Origin: Aedes albopictus
Lineage: Eukaryota > Arthropoda > Insecta > Diptera > Culicidae
Direction: 5' to 3'
Assembly (NCBI RefSeq): GCF_035046485.1
Contig: NC_085137.1
Coordinates: forward strand, 477,921,396 to 477,985,395
Length of the DNA: 64,000 bases
The position numbers and the translations under genes are program-made. Positions within the stretch are counted from its first letter, which is position 1, and every line of letters starts with the position of its first letter. Under the pieces are notes generated by a model. It saw nothing but the letters and a program-made list of their open reading frames with translations, had not been told where the DNA came from and did no database searches. Shown one piece after another: positions 22,850 through 32,871 of this stretch.

Positions 22850-25800
22850 ATGTCCAGTTCTGAAGAATACAATAGTGGGGGCGACCAAGAAGTCGGTAGT
22901 GAAGACGTATTGGTCCCCGATCGTGAACAGTTCGTTACGTTGCGGAACAAGCCCAAAATGTCACAAGGTGAAGAGCGTGATGCGGCAGCACTAAGGGCCG
23001 AGTTAGATGCAAAGATGGCCGAAATTGAACGCTTACAACAACGGTTAACCATCGCCACGAGGAGCTCGGAAAATAATGCCGACCATGTAGCGGTTCGACG
23101 TCCGGATTTCCGGGAGTTGCGAGAGCTAGTCAGCAAATTCAACCCTAAAGAAGCTACATGTCTGTCTGCGCAAGAGTGGATTCAGGAGATCGAGTCTACA
23201 GCCGCGCATTATAATTGGGATGACGCGACCAAGTTACACTGCGCTCGTCTGAATCTAGAAGGTTCCTCTAAGTTGTGGTGGGCTGGAGTACAGGATCAAA
23301 TCAATACATGGGCACTGTTTTCGCAGAAGTTGGTGCGTGCGTATCCGTCATCACGTGATCCCATCTACTACCACACTCAGATGACCAAGCGTCGGAAACT
23401 GAGAGATGAAACGATTGACGAATACGTTTACTCTCAGGTAGCCCTCGGAAAACGCGCCGGCCTAGATGAAGCTGTTATAGTGAAATACGCGATCGCTGGG
23501 TTGGGAGAGTTCATCTCTAAGTGCAGAGTACAGCTGGGTGGAAAAATAGAGACGGTAGAAGAGTTGATCTCACAGTTAAAATGGATGGAGGGTATGATCG
23601 CTACAACTTCGGAATCAACTACTACACCAGTAATCGCAAAGAAGAGAGACAAGGTGATGAACTGCTATCGTTGTAATCAGCCGGGACATAAAGCTGTAGC
23701 CTGTCCGAGCGTTGGTGAAAGGTGTTGCTACAACTGTGGTGTTAGTGGCCATATGGCGAAAAACTGCCCTTCCCCGAAGCCTCGACCTGGACCATCAAAA
23801 ATGCAAGTGGTAGATGAAGAAAACAATTTTGTGAAAGTGGTTGAAATAGGAGGAATCAAGCTGAACGCACTTATCGATTCGGGATGTAAAGTGTCTACCA
23901 TCCAAAGTCGGTTTGCGGATCAAGTCGGCAATAGTGAAGTGACGAACACGGTTTTGGTCGGCTTCGGTGGCAAAAAAGTGAGCGTGGATAAGGTAGTGAA
24001 GTCATGTGTGAAGCTCGATGAGATAGCAGTACCGGTGAAGCTCAATGTAGTACCGAACTGGGTACAGAGCACTGCTATAATTCTCGGACGGGATATGCTC
24101 AACCAAGAGGGCATAGTAATGGTGAACCGAAACGGAAAAGTAGAGTTACGACGGGAGAGTGATCGCAGTACCGACGCTGTGGCAGCAAATCAGATGGTGG
24201 TAGAAGTGCAGCCTCGGAAGTATGAGTCGATGTTCACGATCGACAGTAGTAATCAGTATTCGCAAATCGAAGCTGATGATTTGAATGTGGAAGGAGCGAA
24301 AGAAGAGATTTTGGAATTAGTGAATCGGTACCGGCCTTGTTTTGCGAAGAACATGAAGGAGTTGGGGGTCGCGAGAGGGGCCGAAATGAAGATCGTGTTG
24401 AGTGATAGTGAGCCAGTGTATGTGAAGCCTCATCGAATGGAGTACGCGAGAGAAGCTGCACTGGGTGAATTAGTGGAAGAGTTAATCGAAGCTGGTATTG
24501 TGGAGGAGTCCAATTCGCCGTATAACAGCCGAGTGGTGATGGTGCCAAAGAAGGACGGTTCGTTCCGTATGGCGGTGGATTATCGTTTGTTGAACACTAA
24601 GACAGTGAAAGACCGCTATCCCATGCCGGACATCGAGTGGTGTTTGAATAAACTCAGCGGAGCAGAAGTGTTTATAACAGTGGACCTCTATTCGGGGTAC
24701 TATCAAATCCCAGTTGCGGAAGATAGTCAAGAGTGTACCGCCTTTTCGACTCGCGACGGGCACTACCACTTTCTTCGAATGCCTTTCGGATTGGCCAATG
24801 GCTGTTCCGTGTTCCAGGGGGCTATGAACCAGTTAACGTCAAAGCTTCGAAAAGAAGGAATTGTAGCCTATATAGATGATTTAGTTATGGGTGGGAAAAC
24901 CGTGAAAGAAGTGTTAGAGAAGTTCGCAAAACTTCTAGAAGTGCTCCAGGAAAGCGGGTTTACTATCAACCTGAAAAAATCACACTTCTTCAAGACGACT
25001 GTTGAGTTTTTGGGATTCGAGGTGTCCAAGAACGGAATCCGGCCAGGCGCGGTGAAGACTCGTGCCGTTGAAGAGTTCCCGGTGCCGGAGAGTGTGCTAC
25101 AGATACAGCAATTTCTGGGACTGGTAGGATTTTTCCGGAGATTCATCCCACAGTTCAGCATTGTAGCTGCGCCTCTGTTCTCTCTGCTGAAAAAAGAGGC
25201 AAAATTTGAGTGGAAGTGTGAGCAGTTGAAAGCATTTGAAGAGCTGAAGAAACTGTTAAGTGAGAGACCGTTATTAGTGTTGTTTGACCCGAATGGCGAG
25301 ATAGAACTCCATACAGATGCGTCGCAAGATGGGCTAGCAGGAATTTTGTTGATGCGAACGGAAGAGGGCTGGCGTCCAATCAGCTATTACAGTAAAAGAA
25401 CTTCAGAAACGGAACGGAAGTATCATAGTTATGAGTTGGAAGTGCTCGCGGTGGTTGCGAGCGTAGAACGATTCCGTCATTATTTAATTGGGAAGTTTTT
25501 CGTGTTACGAACGGACTGTAGTGCAGTGAAAGACACTTACGCGAAACGGGACATGAACGCTCGAATCAGCCGGTGGTTTCTGAAGCTCACCGAATATGAC
25601 TTTCGTTTGGAGCACCGACCAGGTAGCTCTATGCGGCACGTCGATGCGTTAAGCCGAAACCCTGTCGAAGAAGGGAATAGTGTGGACCCTGTTTTGTGTG
25701 ATATGTTATCAATTGAGGTGAGCAACACAGACTTTCTTGTGGCTCTACAACGACAAGATCCCCGCTTGTGTGATATCATCGATGTGTTGGGGAGGGATCC

Positions 25801-27001
25801 CCTGAGTGATGAGGAGAGACAGATCAAGCAGAATTATCGGTTGGAGAAGCACAGATTGATGAGAATAGTGGATGGAGAAAAGTGTTTCGTGGTGCCTACT
25901 CGAGTTCGATGGCGAATGGTTCACACCTACCATGATGAGATGGGACATTTCGGTGAAGAGAAGGTGTTGGAACGATTGCGGCAGAAATTTTGGTTCCCGA
26001 AGATGCGCAAGTATGTCCACGCCTACATACAAGCCTGTCCTCAGTGTGCGTTCCACAAAAGTAAAGGAGGAAGACCAGAGGGGTATCTACACAGCGTGCC
26101 GAAAGAACCAGTCCCCTTCAGTGCAGTACACATGGACCACATGGGCCCGTTTGTACGCTCTTCGCGAGGAAATTCCTATGTAGTGCTTCTAACCTGTGGG
26201 TTTTCCAAATTTGTGATCATCCGAGCAGTACGTTCAACCAAAACTGGACCAGTGTTGAATTTTTTGGAAGAGGTGACTGCTACCTTTGGTACGCCGAGTC
26301 GCATTATTACGGATCGAGGAACGGCCTTCACGGCCAAAGTATTCGAAGAGTATTGTCGGGTAAACGCCATTACCCACATTAAGACAGCCGTTGGATCACC
26401 GAGAGCGAACGGTCAAGTCGAGAGAGCCAACCGGACCGTGCTTAACTCTATTCGTTGTATGGTGGGAGAAACACATACACATTGGGACGAGCAGCTACCG
26501 AAGATACAGTGGTCAATCAACAATATGCCGAATTCGACTACTAATTTATCGCCTAGTGCATTGGTGCTGTCTTACATACCACGTGATGTCCATCAGAATA
26601 CAATCATACTTGCGCTGCACGACGAGGTGAACAATGTGGTGGAGAACTCCCAGGAGTTGAGACAGCAAGCGATGGAAGCAATCGGGAGAAGGCAACGTCT
26701 TCAGAAACAGTATTTCGACGAACGGCGTAGACAATCAAAGGTCTATGAGGTAGGTGACATGGTGTTAGTGGAGCGAGACCTCACCGCGATGGGTCATAGT
26801 CGTAAATTGGAGGCGAGATACAAGGGCCCTTACGTGGTGATGAAGGTGTTGGGCAACGACCGATACGAACTCGAGGACCTACCAGGCGTGCGCACTTCAG
26901 ATCGGCCGAGAACTACAGTGTATGCGGCAGATCGAATCAAGCGGTGGTGCCAACTGCTTGATGTTGACGATGGCGGAGAGACGGGGGACGACGAACAATA
27001 G
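22850..27001 (+). CDS. Gag-pol polyprotein
   Basis: The open frame reaches back to a GTG at 22784; I take the first ATG at 22850, giving about 1383 residues. Numbering from 22784: coiled/acidic gag N-terminus, gag core (about 105-270), two CCHC zinc knuckles (CYRCNQPGHKAVAC at 294-307, CYNCGVSGHMAKNC at 315-328), aspartic protease LIDSG (363-367) with ILGRD near 434, RT with YIDD at 696-699 and the RMPFGL block before it, RNase H beginning HTDAS near 843, integrase zinc finger HHCC (about 1047-1090), catalytic core with ITDRG near 1176 and the conserved E in NGQVERAN near 1212. All catalytic blocks are present and the frame has no break, so the element may be competent. Gag and pol are fused in one frame, unlike elements that use frameshifting. 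Intracellular replication through virus-like particles is the family's known role. Confidence 0.95.
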   Translation: MSSSEEYNSGGDQEVGSEDVLVPDREQFVTLRNKPKMSQGEERDAAALRAELDAKMAEIERLQQRLTIATRSSENNADHVAVRRPDFRELRELVSKFNPKEATCLSAQEWIQEIESTAAHYNWDDATKLHCARLNLEGSSKLWWAGVQDQINTWALFSQKLVRAYPSSRDPIYYHTQMTKRRKLRDETIDEYVYSQVALGKRAGLDEAVIVKYAIAGLGEFISKCRVQLGGKIETVEELISQLKWMEGMIATTSESTTTPVIAKKRDKVMNCYRCNQPGHKAVACPSVGERCCYNCGVSGHMAKNCPSPKPRPGPSKMQVVDEENNFVKVVEIGGIKLNALIDSGCKVSTIQSRFADQVGNSEVTNTVLVGFGGKKVSVDKVVKSCVKLDEIAVPVKLNVVPNWVQSTAIILGRDMLNQEGIVMVNRNGKVELRRESDRSTDAVAANQMVVEVQPRKYESMFTIDSSNQYSQIEADDLNVEGAKEEILELVNRYRPCFAKNMKELGVARGAEMKIVLSDSEPVYVKPHRMEYAREAALGELVEELIEAGIVEESNSPYNSRVVMVPKKDGSFRMAVDYRLLNTKTVKDRYPMPDIEWCLNKLSGAEVFITVDLYSGYYQIPVAEDSQECTAFSTRDGHYHFLRMPFGLANGCSVFQGAMNQLTSKLRKEGIVAYIDDLVMGGKTVKEVLEKFAKLLEVLQESGFTINLKKSHFFKTTVEFLGFEVSKNGIRPGAVKTRAVEEFPVPESVLQIQQFLGLVGFFRRFIPQFSIVAAPLFSLLKKEAKFEWKCEQLKAFEELKKLLSERPLLVLFDPNGEIELHTDASQDGLAGILLMRTEEGWRPISYYSKRTSETERKYHSYELEVLAVVASVERFRHYLIGKFFVLRTDCSAVKDTYAKRDMNARISRWFLKLTEYDFRLEHRPGSSMRHVDALSRNPVEEGNSVDPVLCDMLSIEVSNTDFLVALQRQDPRLCDIIDVLGRDPLSDEERQIKQNYRLEKHRLMRIVDGEKCFVVPTRVRWRMVHTYHDEMGHFGEEKVLERLRQKFWFPKMRKYVHAYIQACPQCAFHKSKGGRPEGYLHSVPKEPVPFSAVHMDHMGPFVRSSRGNSYVVLLTCGFSKFVIIRAVRSTKTGPVLNFLEEVTATFGTPSRIITDRGTAFTAKVFEEYCRVNAITHIKTAVGSPRANGQVERANRTVLNSIRCMVGETHTHWDEQLPKIQWSINNMPNSTTNLSPSALVLSYIPRDVHQNTIILALHDEVNNVVENSQELRQQAMEAIGRRQRLQKQYFDERRRQSKVYEVGDMVLVERDLTAMGHSRKLEARYKGPYVVMKVLGNDRYELEDLPGVRTSDRPRTTVYAADRIKRWCQLLDVDDGGETGDDEQ

Positions 27002-27103
27002 ATGGAAGAAGAGTAACAATGTTTGATTTTGTAAAGGAAATTTGAATTTGCATTTGTATTGAATTAAACCTAATTTGAAATCAGGTAGATCTGGGTGTCC
27101 GAT

Positions 27104-27373
27104 TGTAAACCAAATTATAGCTGGTGCTATCGGGAAACGATACGCACACATTTGAGTCCATTTTTCCTATACTCAAAACTGTATGAATTCGGAGAATATA
27201 ATTCAGTCTACTTTTAGCAAGCAAACGAGCGAGTTCGCTTTGATCCGTCGATCCGAAATACCCTTATGTTCGTTGGGGTCTGTGATTCTGGGGTAGCGTC
27301 GGGAAGTTGGTCGCGAGGTCCTTGGGTCAACGGTGAAGGTTGACCAAGTTCTGCGGTTCGGACGTAGTTTACA
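27104..27373 (+). repeat. 3' LTR of gypsy-type element
   Basis: 270 bp, reads the same as the 5' LTR. Identity of the pair implies a recent insertion. Followed by the CTAG target duplication at 27374-27377. Confidence 0.92.
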
Positions 27374-27704
27374 CTAGGGTATAACTTTTTTCACAGCCGT
27401 CGGATCACTTCGCGGTCTTCGACAAAGTTCTCTGGCATATAGTCACCTACAATAATACCAAAGGGTTTGATTATTGAACGCTTACAGCGCCACCTAGCGG
27501 CAAAATTCGAAAACTTAAAATTTCTGCATACATTTGGCCAAGTTTTCCCATACAAACTTCAAGCGTTTTGAGCGCCCCCTTAGGCTAAACCGATTTTGCT
27601 CAAATTTTGAACGTAGCTTCTGGGAGTCCAACACAACTGATTTAGGAGGTAAGACTTGGTATTTTTCGAAATTTTTGTTTTTCATATAAGTGTGGGCCAC
27701 CCTA

Positions 27705-28589
27705 ATCTCCCCCCTCACCCTTCGACAACTTTTGGCAGAATCTTGCATTTTGAAGGGGCAGATAAAAAATAACCAAAGTATCGGGTTAAGTATTATAATT
27801 GTGCCAAATATAATTTACAAATCCGATGAGTTTTAAAAATTTTTCAAAATAAATGCTTTATTATTTTAAACCCCCCCCCCCCCCCCTCGACCAGCCAAGC
27901 AGTGGTGGGACAAAAAGTTAAATAATTATTTGCTTGTAAAATAAAATAATATTTTCTGAATTTCAAGATTTCCAGAACTTTCTTAATTTGAAATTTTATA
28001 ATTAAAAATAAATTCAATATTTGAGTTCTTCGGATAACAAACCAAAATTGTATGTTAGAGATACAAAAGGCCTTAAGTTAATAGACACAAATGGACAAAT
28101 TGAAATAAGAAATTGCAAAAATACACTCACGTAGTGATGGTGGGATTTGAATCTATATAATCCCAATTCACTAGGCAGAGTGTGTTAACAAACTTCCCCT
28201 CAGAACAGGTAACGATTCTGTGGAGCCAACCTTAATCCTATTCTCACCTTTATGATGAGTATCAATTGGTATTTATCGAAGATGGTCGATGTTATTTACC
28301 TTAAATATTCATGTCAGAACAGTTTCTATGACTTTCTAATAGAACTGGTTTAGCCGCACAAGATTTTTATATATGTACCATATTTTTATGTTCAGCTTCT
28401 GAAATGAGTTGTACGTGATTAAATTTAGATATGTCGAATTGACATATTCAGCAGTAGCACTGTTTTCAACTGTTATAAATGATCAAAGTGATTCTACTTA
28501 AAAGCTATAAAAGGAGTCTTTAAGGTTCTCAAAGATCCCCGGATTTTTTCTCCAAAAACTGGAAGGATGGGGAAATGAAACTGTATGGT
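27705..28589. other. No gene seen; C-tract
   Basis: AT-rich spacer with a run of 17 C at 27871-27887. No coding signal. Confidence 0.45.
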
Positions 28590-28765
28590 AGGAGCGGACC
28601 TATTGTGATGGTTAGAACACTTGACTATCACGCCGAGGACCTGGGATCGAATCCCACTCCCAACAAACGAGCAAAATGAGAATTCTTCCTTCGGAAGGGA
28701 AGTAAAGCGTGGGTCCCGAGATGAACTAGCCTATGGCTAAAAATCTCGTTAACACAGATAAAAAA
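28590..28765 (+). mobile_element. tRNA-derived SINE
   Basis: A polymerase III-like head: box A-like GTGATGGTTAGAACACTTG near 28608 and box B GGATCGAATCCC near 28643, spaced as in a tRNA. A unique body follows (GTGGGTCCCGAGATGAACTA) and an A-rich tail ACAGATAAAAAA near 28755. It resembles Feilai-type mosquito SINEs from memory. Flanking target duplications were not resolved. Confidence 0.7.
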
Positions 28766-30059
28766 CGTATAGTAGATTAATTGGTCAATTACGGTAAATG
28801 GCGTCGATCATTCTGAACGTTAGTAACGAATTGTACCAGGAGAGTTTTCAACAGTTGGTTAAATAGTCTTGCTTTTACTATTGTCGGGCCGCCACCAAAC
28901 CGGACGTCGCACAATCAAGTCACGACGCGACCCAACTTGCGACGTTTTTGAATCATCTCAAAAGTAGTGCGCATCTATCCCGTTATTGTCAGCAGCACAG
29001 CGCACTAGATGCGAAACAGTTGCGACACTTGCGAACCAAGAAAATTGCAATTTTTGATTGAATGGCTGTCTTGATTTCAACCGGATAGACAATATTTCAA
29101 CTGAAAATTTTCCAGTAATGTGTAGAAATTTTCAGTAACACCAGTAAATGCTATTGAATTTTCACGCAGATGTAGAAGAACGAAAACCATCTTCAGCATA
29201 GTGCTTCGATTTTCATCCTATTCAAAACAAAACTTATAAGCGCTATACTGCCCATATTCGCATAGTCGACGTAAAAGCCACTGTACCCAAGTAACAATCT
29301 TGATTCTATTTGGTTTTATTTGTTTTTATGATACTTTTATCGGAACATTGCATATTCTAGTTGATCTTGTCGGAGTTTCAGCTGAGCACAACTATTCTTC
29401 GTCAAAATGTAATTTTAAAAACACCTCCAAGAATACTTGAGGTTCAGTTCACAAAACCATAAACACAACAAGAACTGTTGAACTTATTTTCAGTTTTATA
29501 AAACTCTTGTAGTTAACTTCAATCATCCGTTCTTGATCAAGAGCAACTGTTCTCGCATAAGAACAGTTTGGTACATAAAAATACAATAAAAACTAGAAGT
29601 GGGTAATGTCTGAGACATAACCGCAATGTTGACGTAGGACAAAGGCTGGAACGAGATTCCGACTTTTATATTTCCATAATACAATGTTTGTTGTTATGAT
29701 AATACAAATGGTGGACTGATGTGTTGAGTAAAGTTGTTGTGTGATCGCTTTCGCTGAACGCATTCACAACCCAACACACATTTTTGCTGTATAAGAGTAA
29801 AACAAATCACTCTTAAGCTAACTTTAGCTCAAGAAGCTGTTATTCAGCTGGTTCTGTTATTTGGGAAGATGTTGACTAGTTCAAGAGTTATTTCGTTTTG
29901 AAGAGAAATGGTTAAATTACTGTTCTACGAGAGAATTTTCATCGAGCGGATAAATTATTAGATAATTGAACGGCGTTAAATAGATCTTTTCAACGAAAGT
30001 TTAACGTGAAACTCTTTCGACAATACGTTAACGTTGTTTTCATCCAGGATGAACATTAG
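28766..30059. other. No gene seen
   Basis: AT-rich sequence with no open frame long enough to list and no repeat structure that I can define. Confidence 0.45.
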
Positions 30060-30129
30060 TAGCCACTTCACTATTGCTGAACTACCAAGCTTTCAATCTG
30101 TCGCTTTTAATTATCCGAATCATAACTCT

Positions 30130-30480
30130 TGAGGAATCATTTTCGCTGATCCTGGAAAAGACCGTTTATAAAACGGAAGATTTTGGCAAGACAATTGCAT
30201 GAATTCATCACGCAATGCGATTTTACCCATACTAAATGCGGCCGTTTGCTGCCGTGGATGAGATTCCTGGTGCTGACACCACGATAGCCGAGAGTCATCG
30301 CTGAGTTTGTGTGCTGCTGCCTAACTGGGAGGTGGCATCTCCACTCTCCTTGACTGATCCATGGAAAATTACGAAAATGGTCTGAGGAAACAGCTTTTAT
30401 GCCCCTAGATTAGCAGATGAAGCTCCTCCCATTCGGCGGGCTTCCCAGTTTATTCCGTTTGCATGACCCGCCCACATTGT
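30130..30480 (-). pseudogene. Histone-type module 1 (degenerate)
   Basis: Read on the minus strand: ATGCAAACG upstream (octamer-like), TATA box CATAAAAGCTG near 30400-30390, a ~230-bp body, then a decayed histone-type stem-loop at 30163-30148 and CTCAAGAG shortly after. The body has no intact frame and no recognisable histone core. It is one of four tandem copies about 650 bp apart. Confidence 0.45.
30148..30163 (-). terminator. Histone-like 3' stem-loop 1, decayed
   Basis: Minus strand GGTCTTTTCCAGGATC, one shift away from the consensus hairpin; stem pairing is broken. Confidence 0.35.
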
Positions 30481-30779
30481 GTCAGACGCTTAAAACTACT
30501 GCAACCGCTCTTTGAGACAATTTCGAATCGAACGGATAAACTAATCGAAGTATTGAAAAATTAAGATCATTTTAATTCGATAAACATTAGAATGAAACAA
30601 TGTTTCAGGTACAATTCTCCGAATAAGATAACGCGTTGCTAAATTTCGGGTAGAAAGATTAGTGATCGATTTTGCTGTTTCTGAGCCACCAAGCATTCAA
30701 CCATTCACTTTTCGAATGCGCTACACTTTTACCGATCGTTGAAATATATCCGAAAATTATCCGATTCATAACTCTTAAG

Positions 30780-31230
30780 GAATAATTTTCTCTGGTCCTG
30801 AAAAGGTCCGTTCAAATAACGGTTGATTTTAGAAAGACAATTGAAAATTATTCACACTGAATGCTGGAAGCCATCGAAAACTGCCGCCGCCTGCTGCCGT
30901 GAATGAGATTCCTGGTTCTATCAGATAGATAGCCTAGAGCCGTCGCTGGGTTGGTGCGCAGCTACCCAGCTGCGGAGGTAACTTCCATTGCCGGGCCCAC
31001 CGCAGCCGTGATCAGTGGATGAGATTCCTGGTGCTATCACTCGTCGCAGTTGACGTGCTGCTGCACAGCCGTGGACGTGATATCCACCTCCACCCTCCCT
31101 GACTGATCCAATGAAAATGACGAAAGAAATCAGAGGAAACAGCTTTTATGCCCCTATAGCAGATAAAGCTCCTCCCATTCGGCTGGCTTTCCAGTTTGTT
31201 TCGATTGCATGACCCGCCCCGCATGCTTCG
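30780..31230 (-). pseudogene. Histone-type module 2
   Basis: Minus strand: GGGGCGGGTCATGCAATCG, then CATAAAAGCTG (TATA, near 31149-31141), a ~340-bp body that includes a partial internal duplication of the block with GGAATCTCATCCAC (near 31030 and 30920), then stem-loop at 30809-30794 and CTTAAGAG. An 87-residue frame on this strand (31275-31012) is chance. Confidence 0.45.
30794..30809 (-). terminator. Histone-like 3' stem-loop 2
   Basis: Minus strand GGACCTTTTCAGGACC, a 6-bp stem with one mismatch and loop TTTC, followed by AGAGAAAATTATTCC. Position and loop match the metazoan histone mRNA end. Confidence 0.5.
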
Positions 31231-31348
31231 GACGCTTCTAACGATTTTCAGCCAAGAAATGAGAGAAAATTTCATTTAACAAAATAAAGTAACCAAAATA
31301 TAAAAAGATTTAGATCATTTTAATTCGAAAAATGCTAGAATTAAACAA

Positions 31349-31506
31349 GGGATCGTCCTTAAATTAGGGCACACAAAAATTAGTCATTTTCAACCCCTCC
31401 TCATCCCTATGTCACACTTTTTGTATGGGACCTCTGAAATTTTTGTATGGGTTGTCACACTTTGCTGACCCCCCCTTTAAACGTGACGTAATTTCTGGAC
31501 GCTCCC
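31349..31506 (+). mobile_element. Harbinger-type MITE, third copy
   Basis: Same family as 21175-21340: GGGATCGTCCTTAAATTA at the left (diverged), the CCCTATGTCACACTTTTTGT block, and GACGTAATTTCTGGACGCTC at the right. It lies between modules 2 and 3 and lengthens that spacing. No clear duplicated flank. Confidence 0.6.
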
Positions 31507-31649
31507 CAGTGTTTCACGAAAAATGGTTCTGATAGGATAATGCGTTGCTAAATTCTGGGTGGAACGATTAGTGGCCGGAATTCAATTTTTCATTTTTCGG
31601 TTGAACCACATTTTTCTCGATTGATGGAATGAAATTATCTGAACTCTTG

Positions 31650-32020
31650 AGGAAATATTTTCGGTGGTCCTGAAAAGGACCGTTCGATTAATTGACGATT
31701 TAAGGAATGAAATGGCATGAAAACATCATGTCACGCAATGCGTGTTGGTTTTCTCCTTAATGCTAAATACAGGATGACACCGAAAACTGGTACGTCGCTT
31801 TCTGCCATGGATGAGATTCCTGGTGCTATCCGCACGATAGCCGAGAATTGCGGCTGGGTTGATGTGCCACTGCTCAGCTGTGGAGGTGACATCCACCCTG
31901 CTTGACTGATCCAACGAAAATGACGAAAGAAATCAGGGGGAACAGCTTCTATGTCCCTAGATTAGCAGATGAAGCTCCTCCCATTTGACTGGATTCCAGT
32001 TTATTTCGATTGCATGCCCC
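31650..32020 (-). pseudogene. Histone-type module 3
   Basis: Minus strand: TGCAATCGAAATAAACTGG upstream, a mutated TATA (CATAGAAGCTG near 31952-31942), a ~260-bp body with GATAGCACCAGGAATCTCAT, then the best stem-loop at 31681-31666 and CTCAAGAG near 31650. The body is too short for a complete core histone and has stops in all frames. Confidence 0.45.
31666..31681 (-). terminator. Histone-like 3' stem-loop 3, perfect
   Basis: Minus strand GGTCCTTTTCAGGACC preceded by AAC and followed by ACCGAAAA: a perfect 6-bp stem, TTTC loop and ACC flank as in animal replication-dependent histone mRNAs. CTCAAGAG downstream resembles a U7-binding histone downstream element. Confidence 0.65.
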
Positions 32021-32344
32021 GCCCCTCATGCACCAGACGCTTGCAACGGTTAATCAACCGAGAAATGAGAAAATTTTCATTTAACGAATAAAGTAACCAA
32101 AATATTGGAAGATTTGGATAATTTAAATTCGAAAAATGGTTAAATCAAACAATGTTTCACGAAAAATGGTCTGGGTATGATAAAACGTTGCTAAATTCCT
32201 GGTGGAATCATTAGTGGCCGGCATCATTATTGGTGCGGGGTCACCAAGCATACAATTTTTCACTTTTCGGTTGCACCACACTCCTACCGAGCGATGGAAT
32301 GAAATAATTATCTGATTCACAACTCTTGAGGAATAATTTTCTAT

Positions 32345-32360
32345 GGTTCTGAAAAGAACC
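32345..32360 (-). terminator. Histone-like 3' stem-loop 4, compensated
   Basis: Minus strand GGTTCTTTTCAGAACC: perfect stem in which a C-G pair of module 3 is replaced by T-A on both sides, loop unchanged. Preceded by AAAC and followed by ATAGAAAATTATTCC. Confidence 0.65.
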
Positions 32361-32453
32361 GTTTGAATATTGGACGATTTCAGACAGAAAATTGACATGA
32401 ATTTATCATGCCACGCAATGCGTGTTGGATTTCTCCGTGCTGTTTGCTGGAAG

Positions 32454-32871
32454 TAGAGGTGTGCGCCGCCGCGCCGCGCCGCGCCGATGAGAAATCGGCG
32501 TGCGGCTCCCCAAGTCAACAAGAATCAAAAATACTATACTTTTTAAACGGGGATAGGTAAAGGGGGGTTATACCCATGCACTGGTGGAAAAAGTTTATGG
32601 TTATGTTGTTTGAAGCCGATCCAGGAAGCATCGGCGTGTCGGCGTGGCAAACGGCGGCGGCGGCGGCGTGAAAACCGCACGCCGATCGGCGTACCCCTTC
32701 TCAGAAAGGCTACCATCATCAAAACCAAAAAATTTCTGCAGCAGCACATAGCTAGATGTCCATTTGTTGCAATCCAATCATTAGAAAGTAGTTTACTTTG
32801 TTCATAATTGTTTGAGAAGCCCCACGCCGATGCACGCCGATTTTACGCCGAATATTCGGCGCACACGTCTA
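32454..32871. mobile_element. hAT-like MITE with 8-bp TSD in module 4
   Basis: Ends TAGAGGTGTGCGCCG and CGGCGCACACGTCTA, flanked by GCTGGAAG at 32446-32453 and 32872-32879 (8 bp). The subterminal DNA is rich in GCCGATCGGCG-type words. TAGA-gGTG ends with 8-bp duplications fit hAT-type MITEs. Removing it rejoins the module body cleanly, as seen in modules 2 and 3. Confidence 0.75.

Larger units (their letters stand above)
22432..27373 (+). mobile_element. Intact Ty3/gypsy LTR retrotransposon
   Basis: A 4942-bp element with 270-bp direct LTRs (22432-22701, 27104-27373) that look identical by eye, each TGTAAAC...GTTTACA. CTAG at 22428-22431 and 27374-27377 is the 4-bp target duplication. One long ORF encodes gag, protease, RT, RNase H and integrase. 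The RT/RNase H text (RISRWFLKLTEYDF, RHVDALSRNP) reminds me of the Mdg3/micropia group, a tentative assignment. No env-like ORF follows. No convincing primer-binding site directly follows the left LTR, and the polypurine tract is weak. Confidence 0.92.
22008..27702. mobile_element. Long-TIR foldback element split by a gypsy insertion
   Basis: The left arm (22008 to about 22344) begins AGGTGGCCCACACTTATATG and the right arm (27374-27702) is its inverse, ending CATATAAGTGTGGGCCACCC. TA flanks both ends (22006-22007, 27703-27704). The arms are ~330 bp with scattered differences and share a GCGCCACCTAGCGGCAAAAT block. About 85 bp of central spacer remain at 22345-22431. The LTR element sits at the inner edge of the right arm. 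No transposase, so non-autonomous. Confidence 0.75.

Noticed and set aside
28608..28655. Possible tRNA gene (box A and box B)
   Set aside because: No cloverleaf could be drawn and a SINE body with an A-rich tail follows.
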